Part shown: positions 16,072 to 29,900 of the stretch, one piece after another
Numbering within the stretch: the first letter of the stretch is position 1
Layout: each line of letters begins with the position of its first letter
DNA from: Acanthacorydalis orientalis
Taxonomy: Eukaryota > Arthropoda > Insecta > Megaloptera > Corydalidae
Assembly (NCBI GenBank): GCA_034766995.1
Contig: CM068314.1
Span: 25,110,608 to 25,174,607, forward strand
Direction: 5' to 3'
DNA length: 64,000 nucleotides
Notes under the pieces: generated by a model
Seen by the model: the letters and a program-made list of their open reading frames with translations, nothing else
Databases searched by the model: none
What the model was told of the DNA's origin: nothing
Position numbers and translations under genes: made by a program

Positions 16072-16453
16072 TACATACATGTCTATATAAATGTTATATG
16101 TGCATTTTATAAACATTTATTTGAATTATACAAGAACATATATTATTTATAAACATTATACATTTGTTTGTAGGATGAGAGAAAATGATACTGAATTTTT
16201 AGACTATGATGCATGTTTAAATTTGGAAATGTCTTCAGTTATCTATGTTCATACTAAACGTTTTGTAACAGAAATTCAAAGTTTTTTTGCACGATTTTCA
16301 CAATTATTAACAGTTATGAGTAATATTAGAGCAGCTGCAAAAGGACAATATGTAAGTGAATATATAAGAATATTTTTATAAAAGTGTTTCTCTTTTTTAA
16401 AAACAATTACCATTATTTATAATTTAATTTTTAATATATATTTTTATTTACTT

Positions 16454-16488
<35 letters not shown>

Positions 16489-17490
16489 GAATTATACAAT
16501 AGTAATTTTCATAATAAATTTATTATAATAATAAGTTATATAAGAAATTATATTAGACAATATTTTAATAATATTGTTAATTTGTATGCTGGTTTTGATA
16601 TTAATTAATATAATGAATTTAATTCAAAAATAATACTAGATACACACTGGCAATCAGCGATTACCAAGATTATTACTTAATTTACATGCCGGAGCTCCAG
16701 TTATTCTTCTCCCAGTAAGCTCTAGATCCACGGATTTATTAGTTGCAGACTTAGGAAAACTAACAGTTACAAATAGATTTTGTTTAGCTGGTAAACCAGG
16801 AACAATTAGTTCAATGAAAAATACAAGTGCAGGTATAAGTACATTTATAAATATTTTGATCATTATTTATTAATACAGTAATGGAAAAATTAGAAGAAAA
16901 GTTTTTATTTTTAATTTATTATATTATTTTTCTTTAAATTTATATTAACAATATATTTTAGCTACCAGTTGTTTATTAAATATAATGCACATTGATCTTA
17001 TAAATATGGATTTGTATACAGCAAAACGAGAAAGTATAGATAAAAACTATATATTTGTTTCACATAAGTCTAATAACATTCCAAATTTTCCAAAAACTGG
17101 ACTTGACTTAGGAGAATGTTATATTATGAAACAAGGTCCAGCTTTACTAACAAAAAAATGTTATTTGAAAGTACAAGTGGAAAGAAATTTAGATTTATCA
17201 CATTGTCATGATGGTAAATATTTTTTTAAATAAATTTGTTATTTTAAACTGAATTATTTGTATTTTAAGATTTTTGAAAAAAAATATTTCTTTAATAAAT
17301 TTCTTTATATATTTATTGATTTCAAAATTGTTATAATAAGAATTTTGAAACTTTATTATATTTTTAATAATAACTTTTGTATTTATTTATTTATTTATTT
17401 TTGTAGAAAAATATTAATAATTATAGTACAAGCTGTATATTTCAACTTGTACATTTTTAAATATGTAGTAAGTCTGTGTGTGACCAAATT

Positions 17491-17521
<31 letters not shown>

Positions 17522-19339
17522 CATACACATATACACACAATATGCTTCTATTAATAATTTGTATTTGCTGAATGTGTAATTTATTAAAAACATGTTACTG
17601 GAAAGTGGCACTATAAATGAATTTTTATGTTCATGCTCTCAATAGGTGTTATAATGTATTTTTTTTTTACTAATAATTGAAATTTATTAAAATTTTGATT
17701 GTTAATCAAAAGAGGACACTATATAAAAAATGATTTTTTTCCAAAAAGGAATGTCATCAGCCTTTAAACAAATATTAAATAATGTTTTTGAAAAAGTCTT
17801 ATAATGTTAATCATTTTTTTTATTTGTTTTTAATATTGATTGCTAAACAATTATATTGTGGTTGTTATTAATTTTTTAATGTTAACATTTAACTGTTAGT
17901 TCCAGATATGAGTATACATGGAACATTATCTACTTTAGATGTATCATTAGATTTAACTCAATATAAATTAATTCGAGGACTTCTTGCATTTAATTTGTCA
18001 GAAAATTCTGATGATCTTTTAATTCCATTGGAAATTAAGAATTTTACTGAAGTAAAAGAAGGCCATCATCCTTTGGTAAGTAGTGCAAAAAAAAAATGTT
18101 TTGAATTAGTATAAAAACGGATCTGTCCGTGAAAGCACGATTTTTTGAATAATAAGCAAATTATCATGCTGTGTATGAGATATTTGAATTATGTAAATAG
18201 TGGTTTATTTAATTTTATATTTAAATTAAAAATAAAATAATTTGAAAAACAAATAAAGAATACAAACAAAAAAAATAAATTTCTTATAGCTTAAGCAATT
18301 TAGTTTTCTTTTAAATTCATATAGTTTGTGGAGTATAAGATTAAAGGTATTTAAAAAATAAAATACTGAAAACAGTTAAAAAAGTTAACTTAATAATCTT
18401 CAATCTAAAATACATGAACAAAGATGATATATTTACTCACCCAAATTAATATGTATTGTTTATTCTAATATTCACATTTTCAAATTTGCCCACAATTGAA
18501 TTTATTAGTTGTAATTTTTTTCCCATGAAAGTTACCTTTATTAAAAGCCTTTATAAAAGCCTAAAACCATTATTATTTTCATCAGTGGAAACAATGATAC
18601 TTATAAATACAAAATTAGGATAATAAATGAATTTTGTTAAATATTTGATTTTGTATTGATTGCATTTTGTAAAATGTTACTTTTTAGTAATAGAGTAAAA
18701 TAAATATGATTTTGATTCGTGGAAATTAACAGAAATTATAATGCAGTAAGACTTAATGCTAAATGTTTATTGATATTATTTATTTAAATTCATCAACTTT
18801 TCTCAAATTAGAAAAACACTTAAAAGATTTGGATTGTTTTGATCACCGTATTCGATTCCTATAGCCTTTTTCTTATGGATTCATTTCAAATCCATCATGT
18901 AGAATCAACTATGTTATTATTTAGATAGATTGAAATATAAAATTATGAAAGCATGTCAAAATATAAGAGAAATTAGCTTGCTACTTATAACTAGACAATA
19001 ACTACTTAAGTGTGCTGAACTGTATTTACATAAACGTAGTAGGCAGTTTGAACATATATTGTAATTATCAGCAATCTTGTCAAAATATGTGCAGATTTTA
19101 AATTGTGAATATTTCAATAGTTTATAAACAAAAAATAATAATGTGAGCAAATAATAATATTCATTGATACATTTTAGACTATAACTTACTAACCCTTATA
19201 TCTCATAAGAAGTGTGGTCTCTTCTATAATAGTTCGTTTTTATTTTTTATTTTGTTTATTATTTTATATTAATATATATATATATATATATATAATATAT
19301 ATATATATATTATATATATATATAAAGCATATATATATA

Positions 19340-19387
<48 letters not shown>

Positions 19388-22300
19388 TATATATATCATA
19401 TATATATATATATATATTATTTTTGATTTCAGTCAACTTTAAATGAAATTTGGACTTTGTCATCTATCAGACTTGATCTTTTAAATGTTACTTTACGTCT
19501 TCTCGTGAATCATGACAAAGCACCATTAACATTAATTAATTTTATTAAATCAAAATTAACTATTGAAATGTTTAGTGATACTACAGAAGATATTGATTTG
19601 GTATCGCAAGAAATTCAGTTAATTGATACAAGGTTCTGTGATGAGCCTGTAAATAAACGAACAAATGTTTTTACTAATATTTTGCAGCCAATTCACACCA
19701 CACAAGTAGATAGTGTACAAGCAGAAATTCATAGCAGGTATTTTTTATGTATTAAATTATTAGGGAATACCCAAAGAATAAACAATAATTGTTTGTTTGT
19801 ATATGTACATACATATGTATGTGTGTGTGTATATATATATATATATATTTGTGTGTGTGTATACACATACATATATATCACAGCCGCTAATGACCTTAGC
19901 TATTGAAGTGCCTTAAAACCCCATATAACAACAACATACATGCGCATCCGTACACACACTCACACATATTGTTCATATACACACACATACATATTATACA
20001 TACACACACACATACACACATTGTACATACATGTCATACATACATATTGTATATACACATTCATGCATATAATCAATCTTAAAAAATAAATTTCTTTTTA
20101 TAGAAAACGTCGTGACCATTCAAAATTTACAATACTTTTAAATAATATGCGTTTAATGGCTATATTAGATTGGTGGGAAAATATTAAAGATTTTATATTT
20201 GAACCACCAGAACCTCCACAAAGTAATTCAATACATACTTCAGTTTGTGATTCAAATGAAATGCTTAGTCAGTCAACAAATCATCATAATACTGATGTGC
20301 CTTTTGAATTGAAGCTCAATATTACTGATTCTGAAATTGTTGTGGTTGAAGATACATCACAGTGGGATACAAATGCAGTTATTTTAAAAGTTTGTGCAAT
20401 ATCCTTTTTACTTTTTTGTTTGTTTATATTTGAAAATTAAACCAATTTAAAATGTCTTAACATTTTCAAAATTGCATTATAGTGAAGTTATGAAATAGAT
20501 ATTCAATACTGTTTGAATAATGTATCTTTTATATTTTTCTTTTGAAAATATAATACAGCTAATGATAAAAAGAATAAAGTATGTAGAATTTATTCATAAT
20601 CAATGTTAATAAATTACATATACTTTAATACACATTTTTCATTATAAATATTAATGGCTATAAAAATATAGTTACTATATGACGTGAATCTGCACATTAA
20701 AATCAACCGAATGTATTTATTGTAATGAATTATAAAAAAATGTTATTTTTTATTATTCAATTTTATCAAAAAATTTTAGAGTACTACAGTGATATCGTAC
20801 AGACCATCAATGTTGGAAAAGCCACTCTCCTGTAATTTAAATCACTGTGAAATGTTTTCATGTGTCTTAGGCATGGAAGACGAAACAGCTTTATCAATTA
20901 TTGATCCAATTACAGTAAATATGGAGATAAATAAAAATAAAGTTTTGGAGGTAAAATAAGATTATACATCTGTATTTGTTCATAACTACAAACTGTGTGT
21001 GTGTGTGTGTATGCATGTGTGTTCATGTGTATGTAGTAAGGTGGATTTGTATGTTATTTACATAATTATATTTATATTATAAAATATATATTAAATGTAG
21101 TAAAAAACTAAAAATTTCAAGTCATTATAATTAAAGAAATAAATCTTAAAAAGAATAGCCCTAAGAAATTGAATAATATCTATATATTTATTTTTTAGTT
21201 GCTCATTTTCTCTTTTATATAAACAAATATGAAAAATTAGACGTGAAAGTATTTTTTATGTATTTGCAGATACAGTTACATCAAATGAATATTAGATTGT
21301 CTTATCATGATGTTATGATGTTTCTACAAATTATTAATTCACTTCCTAAACAAACCCAGTGGGCCAAATTACATACTCATAATCCACCCGCCAACATTAA
21401 AGGTAAGGTTTTAAAGTAGAACAAATTTATTCTCTGAGCACATAATATCTTTATATTTCTAGTAATCAAATATCTATTATTTTTTATACAACAAAAAGAA
21501 TTATAAAAATAAATTTCCAGCATAACAAAAACCTCTAAGAGTGATTTTCTTTTTTTAATAAAGTTTTTTAATGATCAATTGATTGAAAATAAGTTTATTT
21601 AAAAATTATAGTAGTTTATATTTGACTCTTTCATTTTAAAATTTAATATAAATTCTCAATTCTTATGTTACTTATATCTTTAGGTCAAATTTCAAAGTTA
21701 TCAGCACTTGGATTTGATAATGCTGATTGTATTAAAGCCTTAGAACAATGTGAAGGACATTTAGATGATGCTGCCTTATGGCTTACTCAAAATGCAACTG
21801 CAAATGAGTCCTTAATATATTTTAATGAAAATATAAATAATAAATCTCCGCTTTCAATTTTAGCTTTAGAGGTAATTATTTAAATAAAATCAACTAGTTT
21901 ACTTTTTAAAAAAGGATTTACTTTAACCAAAATGTTTATTTTTTCTATTTAAATAATGTATGTATTAAATATTAGTTTTTATAATGTATGTTTGTGTTTA
22001 AGTGTGTGTATGTACATATTGCAAGAGACATAATTAGTACCATAGATAAAGTATCTCTGATTAGTACAATACATTACTATATATTTAAAACTTTTGAAAA
22101 AAAATTTTTTTTAACTAAGCACTCATCAAGTAAAAAATGTAATAAGATTAAAACTTAATTCAAACATAATTACAATAAAATAACAAATTGTTATCATCAT
22201 TTAATTATGTATAAATGTAAAAGGAAGTTTTATTTGATATTATATTTATTGATTTTAGGTGAAAATGAATTGTCTATCCATATGTGTTATCGATGATTGT

Positions 22301-25300
22301 CGTGATGCTGATGTTCCATTATTAGAATTGTCATTATCACAACTGAATCTAAGCCAAAAAATTAGAGACATTTCAGAACAAAATTATTTCGGTACATCAA
22401 ATAACACAAATGTAATCACTAAGTCTCCACAGTCTTATTCTTCCTCTAATCATAATGGCAATGGATGGCTGGAATGTATATTAGGAGGAGATTATTACAA
22501 TAGAGTTCTTTCAGGCTGGGAACCATTTATTGAACCTTGGCGGTTAGTTGAACTTTTTTTTTTCAAATAGTTCAAATAAAATTGGCTTAATAAATTGTTA
22601 ACAGTAATTAGCTGTTTAACTGTTAATAGTAGAATAATTTTATATTGACCAGGGGGAACCACCTCCTGCTTGCTGAACTCTACCTCTGAGGGTCCTCCCT
22701 TGGCTCTCCTCTAACAAATAACAAATTATATTCACAAATAATCTTCGTAAAATTAAATCAAAATTTTTATTGGAAAAGTTTATAAAAATTAACAACAAAA
22801 TACAATTTGTAACAATTTTTTACTCTAAAGCTACAATGAATACAATTTTTTTGAATAAATTTCTTATTGGTTTTACACTGAAATCATATATCCTCTTTTA
22901 TTGTACTCCGTGAAAAAGCTACATACATGTGATTGATGTCAAGCAATCCGAACAGAGATACGTGATCCATCAACAAATTAGAACACGAATAAAATTTCCA
23001 AAAAGTGTGCACGAGACTGATTTTTAATTATAGAAATTATAATTGTCCATAATTTATAAGAAATTAATTACATTTATGTTATTCATTTTTATTTTTATTA
23101 TTTAATATTTGCAAAGAGAACATGATTTCTGTTTTTTTTTTAACAAATTAACTTTTTTTTACTATTTTTATTATTGTTCTTAATGAATTTGCATAATAGT
23201 ATATCTTGGAAATTATATAAAAAATATTTTACCTAAAAAGTAATGATTTATCTCAAATTTAAAATTATTTAATGGCAATTAACCATTCTGCTTACATTGA
23301 GTAATGAACTGTAAGATGTAATGAAATATTTAAATAATAACATGAAAAGTATTTAATAAATAACGTGGTATCATTATAAAATAAAAAGTAAAAAAGATTT
23401 GTTCAAAGAATAAGTTATGAATTATATAATAATTATTTTTAAAACTATAAATTCTGATATTAATGAAAAATAGAAATAATGGATGTATTGATTAATTAGA
23501 CTATATTTGGGACTGAATAATTTACTGGTACACCTGTTCCATTTCGATGATATAAAATTTATTGGAGAGGAAACTGAATCGTTTACCAACATGAATAGAA
23601 TATTAAAAACAGATAATTACAAATATTATTATTTGAGTAGTATAATACTCATTATATATAATGATTTCACAAACAAACCTTATCAAGTGTTAATATTTTT
23701 TAAACTAGTCTATAAATTTGTTTATAAAATAATGTTTAAAAGAAATAGAGCAATAGTTTTTGAACTTTTTACTATCACAAAAAATAAATCACTAAAAATA
23801 GTTATAATAGTTTCCATTTTTCATTATTATACAGGTGTGAAATCGAATGGGAATATGGTTTAACAGCATCCATGCAAAAAAATCGACTTCAAATGAAAAT
23901 TAAATCTCCAGATGTTTTAAATTTTAATATTACATCAACTTTGATTGATTTGTATAGTAAGGTTAAAGATACATGGACACAAGATTACTATAATTTATCC
24001 TTGAAAGAATTAAATGTATCTGACAAAACTGGATATAGTCCCAATGGATATAGGCGTAGATCACCATTTGTACCCTTTGCACTAAAAAATGAAACTGGAT
24101 CAAAAATGTGGTTTACTACAATAATTACTACTTCCGATAATGTATTTGATAGAGATAAAATTAATGTACCTCAATGTAATGAATCATGGATGTTTGTTGA
24201 ACCTGGTTGTACTGTACCATTTACATTTGAAGGAAGAGGTAGTAAAAGCATTATTATATTTTTTAGTTTCCTAACTTTATAATTTTTAGAAATTATTTGA
24301 ATATATTTAATATATATGGAAGAGAGTTGTAAAGATATTCAATGCCCTCATTCTAGGAAAACTACGACATAGAGACACTCATAAACTTAGAATGCATCAA
24401 CTTGGAGTTAAAGTTGATGGTTGGCGACCAATAAAACCAATTTCAGTTGATAAAGTAGGTGTATATTTTCGTCATGCTGCTCCTGAAATTCAAAGAAGTG
24501 TAAGTGTGTTTTTTTAATTGATTAATTATTTATTAAGAATTTATTTAATAGTTTGTTTTGATGTAAAGTGATTTGTGTAATAATATATTTTTTATGTATT
24601 GATGCACTTGTATTTGTTTGTTTTTTATTGCAACTTGAAGTACATATCTGTAAGTTCCTTTTTTTATATATATACATATCATATACACATGTGTGTATCT
24701 ATATATATTTTGCACATAAGTGTATATAAAAATACAAAGTCCAAAATGTATATGAATAGTAGAAGTAAATGTTTTAAAAATATTTACAGCACACTGAAAC
24801 ATCAAGAGCTCGAATTGTGTTCTCTGTAGCATTGGAAGGATCTGCTCAAAAACTTGTAACTGTTAGATCGGCACTTCTTGTTACTAATTTATTACCAGAT
24901 ATGACAGAACTTCGAATAGAAAATTTAACTAGTGTCATATCAGGTATAAATATAAGACTTTGTTATTTCAGTTCTCATTAATGATAACTAATCATTTTTT
25001 TAGCAACTTCAAATTCAAATATTAAAACACTATTTCTTGAAAGTAATAGTACAATGTCTATTCCATTATCACATGTAAATGCAAATATATTTGTTCGGCC
25101 AATCAATTCAAAATACAATTATCTTTTCTGTAGTCATCCTATACGATGGTCACATATAACTAGACCTGGAGATTCTATTCAAGAATTACGAGTTTGTAAA
25201 AGTCATGATGATATATACAGGTATTAATATAAATAAACGTTTCTGTATAGTGTGCTTTTATAATTAATTAATTTCATTCCATATCACTGTTATTGTTCTG

Positions 25301-26905
25301 ATAATATAAAATCTAAAGTGAATTATATTTCAGTAATTCTAAATTATTCAATTAATTTCATTTACCATTCAAATATACATACATGAACATCTAGATGTTA
25401 TTCAAAATTTTTAATTTTTAGGTTTTGTGTTTCTATTCGACGAGAAAATTATCCTGCAGATAGGTATTCATCATCTTCTACTACATACGTTCAACCAGGC
25501 CATAATTTAACCCTTCGACCTCCAGTTTTGATTGTTAATTTATTACCTCATGAATTACATTATTGCATATTAAAAGGTTCAAAAGGTAGAATTACACCTG
25601 GTGGAAGAATATCTTTACTCGAGGTAAATATGTTATATATATATATATATTTATATATAAGTACACTTATGGACAATAATTTGTTTCCTAGTTTAAAGTA
25701 CAAATAAGTACAAGGAAATTATATAATAGTATAGTTTTTAACACTTATAGCTTGCAATAAAATTATTAAATGTTTGTGATATTTCATTATAAATTATGTT
25801 ATATAGAAAATTAGTCTAAAATTTACAATTATATTTAAATGTAACATAAAAAATTCCATTGATATAAACAACTCAAGCTAAACACATTTATCTGGTAATA
25901 TTTAGTATATTTTCGAATTGTAGGTTAATTTGGAAGTGCCATTAGAAATTGCAGTTCATTTAGATAATTTTCCGGGTGCAGGTAGTGTACTTATTCTTCC
26001 AGAGTCATCATCCTTTTCTTGTCGTATTAAAATTGAAGACCAATCAAATAGACATATATTTCTTCATATAACTATTAAAAAATTTCGAGGATGTGGACTC
26101 GAAGTAAGTAAAAAAAAAATTATGATTTTAAGTGAAGTTACTTTAAATTTTTCATTAAATGTAATGAATAATTTTTTGTATTGATTGCATTTTCATAAAT
26201 TAATTTTCACATTGTATATGTTAAAAAAAGGTTTCTAATCAAAATGTTCTATAATAATATATAGTATATATAATAGTTATTGATATTTTTGATTAAAAAT
26301 GTGTATGTTGTGTACGGTGAGTGAAACTTCATTTGTGAAAGTGAATGAACAGTGTCCAAAATTATAATTGGTTTTAATTGTTGTTTATACTAGGTTAATT
26401 TTTGCTTGTAGATGACAGTAACAGCACCGTATTGGATAATAAATAAAACAGGTATTCCACTTGTATTTAGACAAGAAGGTGTAGCTATTGAAACTGCAGG
26501 ACAATTTGAAGAACATGAAATTGCACGTATGGTCGCTCCACTTCTTTTTAGTCTTGCAGATCCAGATGCAAGTCCAACAATTGTAGCTCGTGTTGGTAAT
26601 GGAGTTATACCATCTGGTAATCCTCAGTGGTGTCAGCATTTTCATTTACAACCAGGAATTCAAACTCGAAAATTAAGGATTTCATTAAGAGATAATAGAC
26701 CTGATATTATTTATGTTATGGGTATTAATGTACGCACAGGAAGAGGACGCTATCGAGATACAAATATTATTATTATTTCACCAAAATATCAATTACATAA
26801 TAAAAGTTCATTCCAATTACAATTTTCTCAAAAGTGTTTTGCTACTACTTTAGTAAGTAATTTCAAATAATTTGAATATATAACATTGAATTTTAAATTT
26901 TTTTT

Positions 26906-26965
<60 letters not shown>

Positions 26966-29900
26966 GATGTATAAATACCTTTATAGGTGTTATATTTGTA
27001 TATTATAATGGTTCATTTCAAAAGTATAAATATTTTTAAGTATTTAGTATTTATATACAATAAAAAAAAAATAATTAAAAAAAATATTAAAACCCGAATG
27101 TGTGTACATGTGCTTGTATGTGTTCATATGTTTAAATTAACTACATTTATTCTAATTCTGTATCTTAATCATATTAATCTGTATATAACTTGATTTATAA
27201 TGTATCTATGTTTCTAGATTATCATTTAACAATTGAATATGTACTTTATTTAGTATTTTTCTTTTAACTCTCTCATTCCGATGCAGTAAACTCAGTTGAC
27301 TGTGTGTTTTTATTTGCAAATGCCCTTCATTCTGTTACAGAACACTAATATTTCTTAGTAAAATAATTTATATTGAAAGAAATCAAAATAACATTGAATA
27401 TATAAATCATGATAAGAAATTTATTTTTCTTTGTGGATATATTTCAATCATGAAGTATTGTACTTGTATATATAAAATCATCACATATATAATATTTTGT
27501 ATGTTATGCATGGGTCTGCACAAATGATACCCTGGTACGCATGTGTTTTTCAATAAATATCAATTTACTGATTTTCAAATGTTTGCCGTGAGGAAGTAGA
27601 ATGATATTTTTAAATATATTTCTTGTAATACACATGTTCTATTGATATTAATCGCTAGTGTAAGGATTGACTTTGATGTTCAACTAACTAAAAATCCTTC
27701 TATTCTTTCATAAATAGTAATTTTCATAAAAAAATATTAGTAGTAAACTGAGTTTACTGCACTGGTATAGTTTTAAAAAGGAACTGGGCTAGAAGCATTA
27801 AAAATATGCATGTATGTATGTACAATGTTGTAGATATTATAAAAACATATTTTTTTAATTTGTAATATATTTTAACATTTAACCTCTTTGGTATGATTGT
27901 TGACTTTAGTCGACAGCCACGAAGTGAATACATACGACTGATCGGCTACTTTAGTTGACTGTGTACGTATTTCGCCCCACACTTACTCTTAGTCGTCAAG
28001 TAACATTACGTGGCCAACGAGCGTTGTATCAAAGAGGTTAAATAAAGCAACTATTAAAACATTATTTCAGAAAGATCCAGTTGCACAATCTACTTACCTC
28101 CGCGCTGTTCCAAATTGCCATATGGCATTCCATTGGCCACGATTAGATCGAGATCAACTGTTGTGTGTGCGGTTACTTGATATTTCTGACTGTTGTTGGT
28201 CTGGAGGTCTTCTTATAAATCATAACTATTCATCGCACATAAATATACGGTTTGTTATAATTTATCTACATATTTATAAAAGCATTATAAAATAAACATT
28301 GATTACAGAGATTCACAAAGTCGTTTGTACTTTCTAAGGCTTGATGTTGTACTTCAAGGTGCAACGTTTTTTATAGTTTTCACTGATGCAGATACGATGC
28401 CTCCACCAATTCGTGTTGATAATTACTCGGAAGTTCTTTTAACATTTGCTCAGGTGAATTATAAAAAGAATATATTTTGTATGTATATGTTTATGTAATT
28501 GTTTATGTTTATGTGGGTGTATATATGTGTGTATATATATACATACACACACCATATACATTAAACACTTCTTTCACATGTTATAATACAATTTCAAGTC
28601 CAAAATCGAAATTAGGGGAATTACATTTTTGATTTAAAAGTTCAGAAATTAAATTTGGGGAATCATCTTGTTTTGTCATACTGTGTATTATAATATAGTG
28701 CATGGATTTTATCTAGAAGGCTATTACTATGTATTTTATTTTTAAAAAATGTTATGTAAAATGAATTATTGAATTAATTTATATAATATACCAAAGTTTA
28801 AGTTCCTTTTTTAAAAATAAAGAATTTAATTTCTATATAAGCACAATAAATTCTTTAAAGATTCTGTTTTTGTATTGGACATATAAGAAAACCCGCTATT
28901 TTTTAAAGAATTTTTTAGGTTTTAAGAGTCGTCTTATATGCTGAGATATACAGTATATATATATATATAATCAGTACTTTTGTAATTAAAGACTTGCTGC
29001 AAGGAAACACGTTGTTGTACAGTAAGAGCACATTCTTCTGTTCCTTATGCCCTTGATGAACCTACTGAATCTCCTAACATCACTGTAACAGTGCCAGGTG
29101 GTATATCTGCAAATTACGACATGGATAAATTGGGTGAAGGTCAGCAATTAACATATGAAAATTTTATTTATATTGTATTTACTGAAACTTTTAAAAGGTA
29201 AGGAATCATGTATATATAGGTAAGATTATATTTATGTATAAGTAAACCATACTTAACAAATGGATTCGGTTCTCCAAAATTGTTTGAACTCTCCATTAAT
29301 CCCAATTAGATCATCTTCAAATGTTATCGATAAAATATCTTCTTGTGACATTCAACATCTTTTACATTAACAGTCTTTAAATGCCTCTACACATAATTCT
29401 TGCTAAACACATATCATATTAGTGTGTATATGCATACAAATATGTATTGTATGTAATGAGTGCCACAATGATGATATATATGATGATATATGATGTATTA
29501 TTACTTTTTTGTTATAATCTTAGTAACTTATAAATTTCACCAAACAAAAAAGTGTACCTCAAGTGTATTCCTTTAGAAGATAAAAAAAATGTTAATTTAG
29601 GGAAAACAAAAACTGTATATGCAGGCGAAGTATAAAAAAACTTCTAAAAACGAAATTAAAATACATTAAATTGACATTTTAATTCATCAACTGAAGAGTG
29701 GGTATCAAAATTAAAATTTTTTAGATCATGATTTCATTATGCAAGGATTTACCTATATTTGTAATGAAAAGTAATGTCTGTAACATACATTTTTAATTCA
29801 AAATATACCATTCCTTAAAAAAATTATCATCTATTAATAAATAAAAATTTGCTAAAAAGTTAATAAAATATTTTATTTTATTTTAGATCTCCAACAAGTG

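Larger units (their letters stand above)
26412..29197 (+). other. Vps13D: VPS13D exons 41-44: VAB / SHR-BD region
   Basis: Residues about 3146-3469. It opens with [20 protein letters not shown], the conserved opening of the SHR-binding (VAB) domain of VPS13 proteins, and continues through [19 protein letters not shown] and a final repeat in exons 43-44. In the family this beta-rich module binds adaptor proteins that place VPS13 on its target membrane; for VPS13D, Miro is the reported mitochondrial partner. Intron 41 inside the block carries two TTAA-flanked elements. Confidence 0.85.

Noticed and set aside
17258..17554. 98-codon plus-strand frame in VPS13D intron 27
   Set aside because: Composed of F/I/Y/K from AT-rich intron DNA, with no homology seen and the flanking splice sites already accounted for.
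23507..23863. 118-codon frame in VPS13D intron 34 running into exon 35
   Set aside because: Most of it is K/I/N/Y/F-rich AT translation; only the last part is exon 35 sequence, and in another frame. The acceptor at 23834 explains the boundary.
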